Shown here in pieces: positions 18,140 through 28,704 of a stretch of DNA of 43,289 nt (positions are counted from its first letter, which is position 1; each line of letters starts with the position of its first letter). Source of the stretch: Nemertoderma westbladi (Eukaryota > Xenacoelomorpha > Nemertodermatida > Nemertodermatidae). Location: the NCBI GenBank assembly GCA_032718475.1, contig JAUCBJ010002049.1:1-43289 (forward strand). Reading direction: 5' to 3'. The translations under genes were made by a program, and so were the position numbers. Under the pieces are notes generated by a model. That model was not told where the DNA came from. It worked only from the letters and a program-made list of their open reading frames with translations, and made no database searches.

Positions 18140-18510
18140 ATACCTGCTCATCCCAGTATCCGTCCGTAGTCACCAGACAGCTGCGGTTTATTCCCGTAGA
18201 ACAGTAGAATTCCCGCAGCTTCCGACCCAATTCGACAACAAATTCGCCTCACACTTTCGCGTGGCAGAGAACGTAATCCGGTGCGATACACATCTGCCCG
18301 ACTTTCAACAATTTCCCCCAGGCGATCCCAGGATCCGGCTGTCCGGGGGCCGCTAAACCCAAATCGCAATCCTCGTCGATTCGTCCAGTCGTCGACGTAA
18401 GTCGGACTCTTCCCACCGCACTCCAAGGTGGGTGGCCTGAGTGAGGCATGAGGAACTTGGCAGTGGCCCGCATTACGATCCGACCGACCGCCGTATTCCC
18501 AGTGTAGTAA
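18140..18510 (-). pseudogene. aldehyde dehydrogenase family 3 (ALDH3-like) fragment
   Basis: Read on the minus strand across two frames it gives YTGNTAVGRIVMRATAKFL (from ~18500), TLECGGKSPTYVDD (~18420-18380), DEDCDL, IAWGKLLKVGQMCIAPDYVL (catalytic Cys codon at 18288-18290), EFVVELGRKLREFY and GNKPQLSGDYGRIL (~18180-18150). These occur in the order of the C-terminal half of the ALDH3 catalytic domain, enzymes that oxidise fatty and aromatic aldehydes. Two frame changes around 18380-18440, an in-frame TGA after HAKV and another frame change before GNKPQ make it non-functional. The residue before the catalytic Cys is Met, where Thr is usual. No intron is evident in ~120 codons. It sits between repeat units R1 and R2, and its GC content exceeds its surroundings. 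Confidence 0.75.
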
Positions 18511-18812
18511 ATAGAATCTTACTGACAAGCAAGCAATTCCGTAGTATTTATTCCTCAGTTAATCGCATCTTGATGCCACTCAACTGCTCGGGTCCAGATA
18601 CATCAGACTGTCGGAAGCTGTTTAGATGAAGACGTTGTTTAGATGGCCTTGCCAACGACCAACGACATGAAGACGGTCCCGGTAACTCTGTACCACTGTA
18701 ACTGTTAACAGTTAACACGTACTGTAATCCTGTAGTCTCCTAGCAACCAGCTGATGCCAAGCCTAATAATTTTTGGGTAGATTAATTTATTATAACCGTA
18801 AGACAGTTACAC

Positions 18813-18964
18813 AGATGCTGCACGAAGACCCCACCCAAATTCAACTTGGAAAATTTCTAAACTTTTGACAGACTATTTATGTACCAAGTTTGGTTACATT
18901 TCATCGAGGATTGATCGAGTTATCAACGTTCAAAATTGAACACCGAAAAAAAAGCGACAGAACG
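18813..18964. repeat. R-family leader with CCAAGTTTGG core
   Basis: Starts GATGCTGCACGAAGACCCCAC, the inverse of the R unit start (GTGGGGCCTTCGCGCAGC), then AAATTTCTAAACTTTTG, GTACCAAGTTTGGTTACATT and TCATCGAGGATTGATCGAG. Together with the start of unit R2 it could be a ~180-bp TIR element whose right end is the beginning of R2. Confidence 0.6.
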
Positions 18965-20123
18965 ACACGTTCGTGGGGCCTTCGCGCAGCACGAGGCCCA
19001 GTTATGAGATACAAATTAAAATCGAGCGACTGTATCACAAAATCAGTATTTAACTTTATAAATTAGTAAAATTTAGAAATTTAACCACACCGCCAATCAA
19101 TCAAAGAAAGAGGGACAGTATCGTGTTCAGCCCTTTTAATCTGCACCCCCACCCCACCCCCCCCCCCACCCTTCCCACCCACCAATACATAACCGCGACA
19201 TCTACCACCCACGGAAGGGTAGCACGAACTTATTTCCAATCGCACGTTCAATATGCGAAGCCAGGTGGTTTATAGGAATATAATCTACGCAGTACTAAAT
19301 ACAGTCGATGCAGTAATGAATGATATTCAAATAATTTATTTAATATACTGTTAATGCCTCTGAAAACTTAGACAATTAAAATACACAGTAAATCCCATCA
19401 AAAAATAATAAGCCTAATATTTTGAGAAATAAACAATTTTGGATATAAGCCTTCTGCAGTGGTAATCTTATTGACTGACAATCATTAAATGAGATCTGTC
19501 TATTACCTGAGACTAAAGAACACAGACTCTATAGTGTATTAGGAGGTAGGGAATGCAGGTTTCAATCTCGTTAGGTCTAGCTGGCCAATCTCTCTACCAG
19601 CCGTGTGGCTAGTTACATACAACCCCCCCTCCACTGGCATTCCCAGCAACTGGCTGCCTTACACACCACATCCTTCCCATATATGTACCAGCCAACTTGC
19701 ATGTTGGCCAATAAATGAGCAGTATTTAATGAGAATCAATTTTTTATGCCGTTTTAATTACTTTAGATCAATTAAAGACACAATTATTAAAGCAAATCAC
19801 TTGAACTAATTAAAAACTATAATAGAATGGGGTATGTGGATTACATCTGTATAATTTTTAAGTATAATTATTGAAGTCTTATACTGTAAAATGATTAATT
19901 TCCTTTAACAGGCAGGTTGAAAGTGCTGTTTTTACCGTAATCAATTTAATTAACTAATTAACTGCTATTATCTTAGCTTCTCGAAGGCCACACGAAAATT
20001 CAACTTGGAAAATTTCTAAACTTTTGCCAAACAACATGTGTACCAAGTTTGGATAGATTTCATCGAAGATTGGCCGAGTTATTAACGTTTAAAATTGAAC
20101 ACTGCAAAAAAAGCGACAGAACG
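18965..20123 (+). repeat. tandem duplication, copy A (contains R unit 2)
   Basis: 1159-bp unit running from ACACGTTCGTGGGGCC to the same sequence at 20124. It holds R unit 2 with a C/A-tract near 19145, an AT-rich segment (GAATATAATCTACGCAGTAC onward), a CATTCCCAGCAACTGGCTGC segment, and the CCAAGTTTGG leader for the next unit. It is nearly identical to copy B. Confidence 0.85.
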
Positions 20124-21267
20124 ACACGTTCGTGGGGCCTTCGCGCAGCACGAGGCCCAGTTATGAGATACAAATTAAAATCGAGCGACTGTATCACAAA
20201 ATCAGTATTTAACTTTATAAATTGTAAATTTAGAAATTTAACCACACCGCCAATCAATCAAAGAAAGAGGGACAGTACGTGTTCAGCCCTTTTAATCTGC
20301 ACCCCCCCCCCCCACCCTTCCCACCCACCAATACATAACCGCGACATCTACCACCCACGGAAGGGTAGCACGAACTTATTTCCAATCGCACGTTCAATAT
20401 GCGAAGCCAGGTGGTTTATAGGAATATAATCTACGCAGTACTAAATACAGTCGATGCAGTAATGAATGATATTCAAATAATTTATTTAATATACTGTTAA
20501 TGCCTCTGAAAACTTAGACAATTAAAATACACAGAAATCCCATCAAAAAATAATAAGCCTAATATTTTGAGAAATAAACAATTTTGGATATAAGCCTTCT
20601 GCAGTGGTAATCTTATTGACTGACAATCATTAAATGAGATCTGTCTATTACCTGAGACTAAAGAACACAGACTCTATAGTGTAATAGGAGGTAGGGAATG
20701 CAGGTTTCAATCTCGTTAGGTCTAGCTGGCCAATCTCTCTACCAGCCGTGTGGCTAGTTACATACAACCCCCCCTCCACTGGCATTCCCAGCAACTGGCT
20801 GCCTTACACACACATCCTTCCCATCTATGTACCAGCCAACTTGCATGTTGGCCAATAAATGAGCAGTATTTAATGAGAATCAATTTTTTATGCCGTTTTA
20901 ATTACTTTAGATCAATTAAAGACACAATTATTAAAGCAAATCACTTGAACTAATTAAAAACTATAATAGAATGGGGTATGTGGATTACATCTGTATAATT
21001 TTTAAGTATAATTATTGAAGTCTTATACTGTAAAACAATTAATTTCCTTTAACAGGCAGGTTGAAAGTGCTGTTTTTACCGTAATCAATTTAATTAACTA
21101 ATTAACTGCTATTATCTTAGCTTCTCGAAGGCCACACGAAAATTCAACTTGGAAAATTTCTAAACTTTTGCCAAACAACATGTGTACCAAGTTTGGATAG
21201 ATTTCATCGAAGATTGGCCGAGTTATTAACGTTTAAAATTGAACACTGCAAAAAAAGCCACAGAACG
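20124..21267 (+). repeat. tandem duplication, copy B (contains R unit 3)
   Basis: 1144 bp, nearly identical to copy A. Differences are mainly C-tract length near 20301, a few single-base changes and 1-3-bp indels (for example ACACACCACATCC against ACACACACATCC). This implies recent duplication by unequal exchange. Confidence 0.85.
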
Positions 21268-21555
21268 ACACGTTCGTGGGGCCTTCGCGCAGCACGAGGC
21301 CCAGTTATGAGATACAAATTAAAACTGAGCGACTGTATCACAAAATCAGTATTTGAGAAATTTACCCACACCACCAATCAATTAAAGAAAGGGGTACAGT
21401 ACGTGTTCAGCCCTTTTAATCTGCACCCCCCCCCCCCCCACCCTTCCCACCCACCAATACATAACCGCGACATCTACCACCCACGGAAGGGTAGCACGAA
21501 CTTATTTCCAATCGCACGTTCAATATGCAAAGCCAGGTGGTTTATAGGAATATAA
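21268..21555 (+). repeat. R unit 4 (second subfamily)
   Basis: Same start as the other units, but after CAAAATCAGTATTTGAGAAA it follows the version shared with unit 6 (TTTACCCACACCACCAATCA). C-tract at about 21425-21439. It is followed by the GCCTCGTTGCG minisatellite instead of the AT-rich segment of copies A and B. Confidence 0.8.
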
Positions 21556-21965
21556 TAAACGCAGTACTCGTTTTCATTATAAGCCTCGTTGCGTTCGTCC
21601 TGTTTTGAATTTAAATATATTTCTTAAACGCAGGCTAGGACGATCTTTATAATAATAATAACTAGGGATGCAATCAATGTGTGAAGCCAGGTGGTTTATA
21701 TAATAATATAGTCAACGCAGTACTCGTCTTCTTTATAAGCCTCGTTGTGCTCGTCCTGTTTTGTATTTAAATATATTTCCTAAACGCAGACTGACGATCT
21801 TTATAACTACCGATGCGTTCAATAGGCGCAGCCAGGTATGGTTTATAGGAATATAGTCTACGCAGTACTCGTCTTCATTATATGCCTCGTTGCGCTCGTT
21901 CGCTCGTCCTGTGTTGTCATAAAATATTTTTCCTAAACGCAGACTGACGACCTTTATACAGTTAT
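21533..21965 (+). repeat. ~145-bp minisatellite, three units
   Basis: Each unit has GTGAAGCCAGGTGGTTTATA or a close variant, ACGCAGTACTCG, TTCATTATAAGCCTCGTTG, CGTCCTGTTTTG, TAAACGCAG and GACGATCTTTATAA. The same units follow R units 5 and 6, so the minisatellite belongs to this subfamily. Confidence 0.8.
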
Positions 21966-21969
21966 AACT

Positions 21970-22322
21970 ATGCGAAGTTTCGAAACTGTGCGAGTAACTG
22001 CTGATACATCTATGTGGAGATGTGTGATACAACGCCAACGCATCGTTAGCCGATGTAGTAATATGGGTATTGAAATAATATTAAATCAATGTACACTCTT
22101 AAAGCTGCAGCGAAAAATTGTAGCTAATTTCCTTGGTTACATATAAAATAATAAAATTATTTTTAAGAACATTAATTTTACTACTTTACAAAAATTCAAT
22201 TAAAAAATAACCAGACAAATATATTGTGGAATAAACTATTTCATATATAAGCCTGCACAACAGCTATGCCATGGATAGTATTTATGTTATAATATCTGTC
22301 ATTTACCTGAGATAGCAATACA
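21970..22322. other. no gene seen
   Basis: AT-rich spacer between repeat blocks; nothing supported. Confidence 0.5.
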
Positions 22323-22736
22323 ACACGTTCGTGGGGCCTTCGCACAGCACGAGGCCCAGTTATGAGATACAAATTAAAATTGTGCGACTGTATCACAAAA
22401 TCAGGTTATGAGAGATTAACCCACACCACCAATTAATCAAAGAAAGAGGGACAGTACGTGTTCAGCCCTTTTAATCTGCACCCCCCCCCCCCCCCCCCCT
22501 CCCCCTCCCCCCACCCACCAATACATAACCGCGACATCTACCACCCACGGAAGGGTAGCACGAACTTATTTCCAATCGCACGTTCAATATGCAAAGCCAT
22601 AAGGTGGTTTATAGGAATATAATCAATGCAGTAATCGTCTTCATTATAAGCCTCTTTGCGTTCGACCTGTTTTGTATTAAAATATATTTATTAAACGCAG
22701 GCTGACGCTCTTTATAATAATAATACCTAGGGATGC
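22323..22736 (+). repeat. R unit 5 plus one minisatellite unit
   Basis: ACACGTTCGTGGGGCCTTCG (with GCACAGCACGAGG), a long C-tract (about 22480-22500), the standard tail and one GCCTC...GACCTGTTTTG unit ending TAATAATACCTAGGGATG. Left and right flanks differ from all other units; the right flank is the zinc-ribbon ORF. Confidence 0.8.
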
Positions 22737-23067
22737 CAGCTTCCAGACTTTCAATCTTTACTGCCACGCAAACCCCGCAGAGGAAGTTTTGGTTTGAGAG
22801 ATCAAGCCCATCGGCAATTGGTGTTTCAATTTCGGTCCAGGAACTCTGACAATGGGAGCATTCAATCTTAGCTGTGGTCCATTCCCGTGGTTTCGGCTTC
22901 CTTTTCTTCGTCCCAATGACAGATTCTTCTGAAGACTTTCCATTCGCTTTCAGTTTATTGTTGGCGTTTGTGTTTTGAAGTTGTATTCGAGTGGACAGTC
23001 GCGCCGGTTTCGAGGTAACCATACCGACCTGTGATAAGCATTGGTGTTGTTGAGTGCCGGTATTCAT
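22737..23067 (-). CDS. zinc-ribbon/PHD-like protein fragment, unknown
   Basis: The minus-strand ATG at 23067 opens a frame reading a Ser/Lys/Arg-rich N-terminus (KKRKPKPREW), then IECSHCQSSW, about 25 residues, then FLCGVCVAVKIESLEA. The paired CxxC motifs look like a zinc ribbon or degenerate PHD finger followed by the start of a coiled coil, as in ORF1 proteins of some LINEs; a host gene is equally possible. At about 22736 the frame runs into R unit 5, which truncates it. The open frame continues to 22609 but those residues are repeat-derived. Confidence 0.45.
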
Positions 23068-23069
23068 CT

Positions 23070-23730
23070 TCTCTCACTTCTTCAATGTCAGATGTTGCAA
23101 ATACTGATAAACACGAATAACGGTATATATTTCAATACTTGTCAATAGTAATATATATAATTTAGATAACTATTTTATATCTGTACTGTTGAGCAAACTC
23201 TACATAAATTCCAACCTGTGTATCGCTGGTAGTGCTGTTGCTGCAGTGCTGTGCAAGTGTGCTGAAGTGCTAGTTGCCACTGGTCAGCCGGTACCGGTAG
23301 TAGGGTGGTACCTACGGTGCGCACTACAACGGCAGTACAGCAATACGGTGTACCGTGCCAATGACTGAATGATTAGCGGTAACTATCTAAACTATTATAT
23401 TATTATTACCGGTGCCGGTACTGGGCTATTAGGCCTAAACTATAATCACCGCAAGGGTTGCCAGGGCCATGTTTACTTAGATTACATGATATGGCATGTC
23501 TGCAGTGTATGGTACCGGCTGACCAGTATTGCAGTATTGACTGATTGCAGGATTCTCGATTCAGGGATTGAGTACAGCCTGACAGTACCGGTACACATGG
23601 TACATGCAGACAGCCCCAATGTATTGCAAAATTTGTCAGAAACCCAGCTGATTTATCCTACAGTAATAATAATTTAACGCATTTTAAATTTGGATAAATA
23701 AATTTATTATAACTGCAATAACAGTTACAC
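23070..23730. other. ACCGGT-rich sequence with dispersed repeat E, copy 1
   Basis: No supported gene. At 23515-23660 it contains GTATTGCAGTATTGACTGAT, GATTGCAGGATTCTCGATTC, CAGGGATTGAGTA and GTACCGGTACA, shared with 34180-34330. It is rich in GGTACCG and TACCGG words. Confidence 0.55.
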
Positions 23731-24384
23731 TGATGCTGCACGAAGGCCCCACGCAAATTCTACTTGGAAAATTTTCAAACTTTTGCCAAACAACATGTGT
23801 ACCAAGTTTGGATAGATTTCATCAAGGATTGGCCGAGTTATTAACGTTTAAAATAAAATACTGAAAAAAAACGCGACAGAACGACAGGTTGATTAATGGT
23901 ACCCCTACGCTAAGGCTCACTCACTTCGTGGCTCGCCCCACATTTATAGTAGAGTCAATAGGAATTGGAATACAGGCCAATATTCATTCCCAGCAACTGG
24001 CTGCCTTACACACACATCCTCCCATCTATGTACCAGCATGTTGGCCAATAAATGAGCAGTATTTAATGAGAATCATTTTTTTATGCCGTTTTAATTACTT
24101 TAGATCAATTAAAGACACAATTGTCAGGCAGGTTGAAAGTGCTGTTTTTACCGTAATCAATTTAATTAACTAATTAACTGCTATTATCTTAGCTTCTCGA
24201 AGGCCACACGAAAATTCAACTTGGAAAATTTCTAAACTTTTGCCAAACAACATGTGTACCAAGTTTGGATATATTTCATCGAAGATTGGCCGAGTTATTA
24301 ACGTTTAAAATTGCGACAGAACGACAGGTTGATTAATGGTACCACTATGCTAAGGCTCACTCACTTCGTGGCTCGCCCCACAGA
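23728..24384. repeat. R-family leaders with MITE-type TIRs
   Basis: Two leader copies (23728-23885 and 24187-24318) carry GCACGAAGGCCCCACG or CGAAGGCCACACG, AACTTTTGCCAAACAACATG and GTACCAAGTTTGGATA. Each is followed by GACAGGTTGATTAATGGTAC and CTCACTTCGTGGCTCGCCCC (23885-23942 and 24325-24382), which resemble the TIR of the MITE at 11395-11732. The second passes directly into R unit 6. Confidence 0.65.
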
Positions 24385-24660
24385 ACGACACGTTCGTGGG
24401 GCCTTCGCGCAGCACGAGGCCCAGTTATGAGATACTAATTAAAATTGAGCGACTGTATCACAAAATCAGTATTTGAGAAATTTACCCACACCACCAATCA
24501 ATTAAAGAAAGGGGGACAGTACGTGTTCACCCCTTTTAATCCCCCCCCCCCCCACCCACCAATACATAACCGCGACATCTACCACCCACGGAAGGGTAGC
24601 ACGAACTTATTTCCAATCGCACGTTCAATATGCAAAGCCAGGTGGTTTATAGGAATATAA
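24385..24660 (+). repeat. R unit 6
   Basis: Same subfamily as unit 4 (ATTTGAGAAATTTACCCACA). The C-tract at about 24541-24553 is shorter because the CTGCA before it is lost. It ends GGTGGTTTATAGGAATATAA and passes into the minisatellite. Confidence 0.8.
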
Positions 24661-25130
24661 TAAACGCAGTACTCGTCTTCATTATAAGCCTCGTTGCGTT
24701 CGTCCTGTTTTGTATTTAAAATATTTCTTAAACGCAGGCTGACGATCTTTATAATAATAATAACTAGGGATGGGTTCAATATGTGAAGCCAGGAGGTTTA
24801 TATAATAATAATAATCAACGCAGGTACTCGTCTTCATTATAAGCCTCGTTGTGTTCGTCCTGTTTTGTATTTAAATATATTTCTTAAACGCAGGCTGACG
24901 ATCTTTATAATAATAATAACAAGGGATGCGTTCAATATGTGAAGCCAGGTGGTTTATATAATAAGATAGTCAACGCAGTACTCATCTCCATTATAAGCCT
25001 CGTTGTGCTCGTCCTGTTTTGTATTTAAATATATTTCTTAAACGAAGACTGACGATCTTTATAATGCGTTCAATAGGCGAAGCCAGGTATGGTTTTGGTT
25101 TATAGGAATATAGTCTACGCAGCACTCGTC
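24630..25130 (+). repeat. ~145-bp minisatellite, about 3.5 units
   Basis: Same unit as at 21533-21965 (GCCTCGTTG...CGTCCTGTTTTG...AACGCAG). The last unit ends abruptly at GCACTCGTCCTCAT before unrelated sequence. Confidence 0.8.
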
Positions 25131-25420
25131 CTCATGAGACCGAGTTATAGTGTGGCAATGTAGATGCAGTAGTTGCACCCAACCAGCTGGAAACTCGGAG
25201 CAATAGGCCTACTGCTTGCACAATGCGTGTCAATTTCAACACCGCCGGGGCACTGGTTGATGGCAGAGTGAGATTAAAAAACCGGATTTCATCCTCGGTT
25301 ACGGTTAGTCCAGTTTGCCCGTAGCGGCAGCGATACCGAAAGTCGAGGTCAACAGACAGAGGCGGCCTTGGTGGTGAGTTGTTTGATTTCAATTCCAACA
25401 CTTTTCTGGGCAGCTGGGTA
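25131..25420 (-). other. open frame of unknown nature next to the repeat cluster
   Basis: An ~89-codon minus-strand frame (reading DLDFRYRCRYGQTGL and EIRFFNLTLPSTSAP) has a protein-like composition and higher GC than its surroundings, but no family is recognised and no stop-free extension goes beyond 25401. It is cut at its 3' end by the minisatellite, like the zinc-ribbon ORF at 22.7-23.1 kb. It could be a broken gene exon. Confidence 0.25.
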
Positions 25421-25549
25421 GACTCTGGTAAGCTGGTTAGTCCGCATAACTTCCATTGTTGCAGTTGCCGAGTCGATGGATGGTTGGTAGGGCTGAAGGG
25501 GTAAGCCTATTGCTATTGTTGTATTGGCAGATTGATATGTCTGTATGTA

Positions 25550-26228
25550 CATCTACATCTGATTATACCAGTTGCCGGCGCCGTCGGCAGTACCAATACA
25601 TAGTCTTTAATTAACATATTTAACCGTTAACAAGAGCAGAAACCATAAACGAAGAAATTCATTTCTTTTGTCGCTGACAGGAGCGTAGAAATGCGGTATA
25701 GTGCTGTCGTAGTTCAGTACCGTACCGGTAGTTCTGTAGTTGGCAGTTCAGCAGTTGCTACCAGTCCGGTTACAGGGTTATACTTCTACAGTCTGACAGT
25801 AGTCAGGTAGTAGGGCTGTAAAAGCTTTTGCGGACGATAACAAGTCATTTTTCCCCGCAATGTACCGTGTAGGTGCTTTAGCGGACATAACAAGTCATTT
25901 TTGCCGCAGATGCGCCTAATACTCTAAAAGACTGGAGCTCAGATGACGAAATCTGTCAGCTGATTTTCTGTAAACGTGGAACCTCTTTGTTCTGCTCAGC
26001 CAATCAGAGCGATTTTCATTTTATGTTGGACAAGGGCCTACGGAAACCCGCGTAATGCATTATGGTCTTTGTTTACCTTTTCTGAGCCTCAGAACACCGG
26101 CTTGGAATTCTTCTGTGCTTCTGTAGAAGTTTCAGACTTTGGCCAAACATTAGATAGCTTTGATTACACAAGAACGTAAATCTATTATCTGGGAACATTA
26201 CTGCAACGTATTACTGACTGAACAAACT
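25550..26228. other. no gene seen; CCAAT-like box near 25998
   Basis: It holds a short diverged direct repeat (GCGGACGATAACAAGTCATT near 25831; GCGGACATAACAAGTCATTT near 25880) and CAGCCAATCAGAGCG (about 25997), a good CCAAT-box match. No gene starts nearby. Confidence 0.35.
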
Positions 26229-26298
26229 ACAGTCCCGCTCACCAACAGAGTGCCATCGGATCCGATCGGATCCAACACACTCCGACAGCTTCAAACAA
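26229..26298. repeat. left member of a ~65-bp inverted pair (partner 33204-33272)
   Basis: ACAGTCCCGCTCACCAACAG, AGTGCCATCGGATCCGATCG, GATCCAAC and CAGCTTCAAACA are matched in reverse complement near 33.2 kb. The two could be TIRs of one 7-kb composite or ends of two separate small elements. Confidence 0.7.
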
Positions 26299-26370
26299 GC
26301 ACAATGCTAACCTATGGAGATTTAGTACTGTTTGATTCTGTTGGAGAAAATATTTCCAACAAATTTAGTC

Positions 26371-26545
26371 TGTTGGAGCCCATCTGAATCTGTCTGAAAT
26401 CCGTCTGAAAGTGTTTGAAATTTCTGTTGGATGTTGTTGGAAGCTATCTGAAGTTGTTTGAAGTTGTCTGAAGCTGTTTGAAATTGTCTGAAACTGTTTG
26501 AAGTTGTCTGAAGATGTTTGACGCCATCGGAATTTGTTGGAATTT
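26371..26545 (+). repeat. TCTGAA/TGTTTGAA iteron array, copy 1
   Basis: About ten alternations of TTGTCTGAAG and CTGTTTGAAG with a ~20-bp period, plus TGTTGGA words. The same array, same orientation, lies at 33105-33215 next to the other member of the inverted pair. Confidence 0.75.
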
Positions 26546-26671
26546 GCCAATGCCTTACAAAAGCGTAGTTCATTAACAAAATGTCAATCACTTTAACTCT
26601 CAATTTGAAGTGATTGTGAGGGTGTGCTATTGTCAATTACTAAATGAATTATTGCATATATATTTAATTAA

Positions 26672-26690
26672 ATATATATATATATATATT
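26672..26690. repeat. (TA)n microsatellite
   Basis: Pure TA dinucleotides of about 18 bp. Confidence 0.85.
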
Positions 26691-26739
26691 AGACCATTAC
26701 ACAAATTAAAATTACAAATACAAATACCCATCACCACAC

Positions 26740-27749
26740 AAAGCGACTCAGAACTGGTCTGCCAGCCCCGCACCTCGCAGACCGGCCCCGTCCCCGAAAC
26801 CCAAGCCTCGCCACAACCGTCGGCTGCCCCGGAGGCAGAGGGAGCTGGACCGGAGGAGCGCGAACTGCAGCCACCGTCGAACACCCCCATGACACACGCG
26901 AGGCCCCTCTCTCGCATTCCATCCCGCCGGGCCACGAGTGTCTCGGCGAGATGGCGGATGAGGATCTGGGCCTCGGCGCTCCAGACACCATCGGTGGTGC
27001 CCACCAGAGGGGTGAACGACCCTCCAGTCTTCACAGACGGTCCGGTAATGCATCTTCTTTAACCGGCACCGCTGCTCCAGGAGGGACTCGGTCGAGCGGT
27101 TGGTCTGGGCGTAAAGAGGTGGCGTCAGCGTTAATTACCGCAATATCAAACGACGCCACTCTCTGGTTCGCCCAGACCCCCCGCGCGACCAAATCCGCCC
27201 GCACTCCCCCTACCTTCCCTGTCGAGGTACCCCCGGGACAGGGTCACCTCCCACTCTACTGGGCGCACCGAACGCCGACGCCAGGAGTTCCCCGAAAACA
27301 TCGCGCACCTCATCGTGGCGTTTCACGATGAGGCCGCCGGACTTGCAGCTGAGCGCGTGCGAGGTGGAGAACGTCCCCCCACAACCCTCGCACTTGGACG
27401 GGAGTCCTGGTGGGGCGAGGCCATACCGGAGGTTCAGGCTGTCCCGGAACTCCTCGGCACTGAGGTCGGTGGCGTCCAGGATGCTTGGCTGGGCCGTCAA
27501 CCAGCCGCCGGTTTTGTTTAGGAACGCTCGCATCGCAGTTCGCCTGCGGTCTGCCGGTAGAGCTCCCAACGCAGCCTCCCGCTTCTCCTTGTAGGCCTCG
27601 TCCTGGGAGATGCGGCTAGCTGCGAGGACGGCTCGCAATTTGGCAGTGTGGTCGGCCACGTGGAGAGGTTGCGTCCTCTGGATCGCCTCGGAAACTACCG
27701 CGGTGCCTTCCATGGAAGCAGAGCGTGCCGGGGTCTGCCGCATTGTCAA
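26740..27749 (-). pseudogene. restriction-like-endonuclease LINE, C-terminal part
   Basis: Minus strand, strikingly GC-rich. The first part (27749 to ~27210) reads LSAEEFRDSLNLRYG, then a CCHC knuckle (Cys120, Cys123, His131, Cys135: CEGCGGTFSTSHALSC), then GGLIVKRHDEVRD. In a second frame it continues VRADLVARGVWANQRVASFD with IAV following, a PD-(D/E)xK-like Asp-x(n)-Asp pattern, then in a third frame FTPLVGTTDGVWSAEA, and at the end LLRSSSLCLRGSRR. This is the tail of early-branching LINEs that cut DNA with a restriction-like endonuclease after the RT (R2/CRE-like grade); the exact clade is unassigned. There are at least two frameshifts (near 27205 and 27030). The RT itself is missing, so it is 5'-truncated at about 27750. 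Confidence 0.75.
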
Positions 27750-28510
27750 TTATAAACCGAAACAAAGATTTGTTTCATTTAACAATTTTTATTTACATAA
27801 TTATGTCGTTAATTATATCAATTAATTAACTAGAATGCATAAACGAATAATAAATTCCTATAATATAAATTCCGATAAATGAATATAATAACACCAACAC
27901 GTTTTTAATTCCTTAATTTAATTAGAAATGTAAATAATGCTATAAATATATTAGTTTCTTTGACGTAGGGCACTAAATACTGCACATAAACAGATATAAA
28001 CACAAACAGATTAAGCAAACAGTAAATATAATTACAATGAGTGAAAAAAATATTTTTGGTTAATTTTATTAGTTGTGTTGAAAGAGCATCGAAATGAAAA
28101 GGTTTGCACGTAATACTTCTAGCCCAACTATTTTTTCGCGCACCTACCCTATTTGAGTAAATTACATTCACACACTCAAAAGTTATTGCAACTTTAGTCT
28201 CTGCAAGGCGAACTTCGAAACGGAACTCCATATCCAATATTGGTTTGTAGTTAAGCGGTTCCCTAGTTACGAAATAAATATTCGAGAACAATAAATTATT
28301 TAACATTGAGTAAGGCAGCATTTAGGCAGAATTTAGGAACAAACAAGTACCTATTTAAGAATAAAATTACGTATACATGGGAAAACTTATTTTGAATATT
28401 ATCACTACCCTTTAGTAATGATGGGTCGAAAGTCCCCCCTAGCCCTTCACAAGGGAGGGTGGACGTAGGGACGGGGCCCAACGCCAACATATCGTGATAG
28501 TTTGTCACAT
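27750..28510. other. AT-rich, no recognised gene
   Basis: A 138-codon minus-strand frame (27905-28321) exists, hydrophobic and low-complexity in its second half, with no recognised motif. I do not call it a gene. Confidence 0.45.
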
Positions 28511-28515
28511 TGGAA

Positions 28516-28538
28516 GGGGAGGGGGGGGGGGGGGGGGT
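28516..28538 (+). repeat. G-tract
   Basis: GGGGAGG followed by a run of about 16 G; similar homopolymer tracts occur in the R units (as C) and at 43107-43126. Confidence 0.8.
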
Positions 28539-28704
28539 TGATGAAACGTGGCTGTTAATGTTAAACGTGAATGAATTAATATCATAAAGTAGTATTGAGC
28601 ATTACGCACAACCATAATAGATTAGATAGAGAATTGGGAATGTGAAGGCCCTTGTTTTCACGTGACTGCCATGCCATATTATGATGTAATGTATATCCTC
28701 CATC

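Noticed and set aside
20049-20429. Repeated ~120-codon plus-strand frames in R units
   Set aside because: They run through C-tracts (poly-Pro), differ between copies in frame and length, and resemble no protein; non-coding repeat.
23369-23677. 102-codon plus-strand frame
   Set aside because: Overlaps dispersed repeat E, which lacks this frame in its other copy.
26731-27594. Multiple plus- and minus-strand frames in the GC-rich block
   Set aside because: High GC removes stops in all frames; only the minus-strand segments carrying the LINE motifs are supported.
27905-28321. 138-codon minus-strand frame with hydrophobic stretches
   Set aside because: AT-rich composition alone explains it; no motif, no supporting context.
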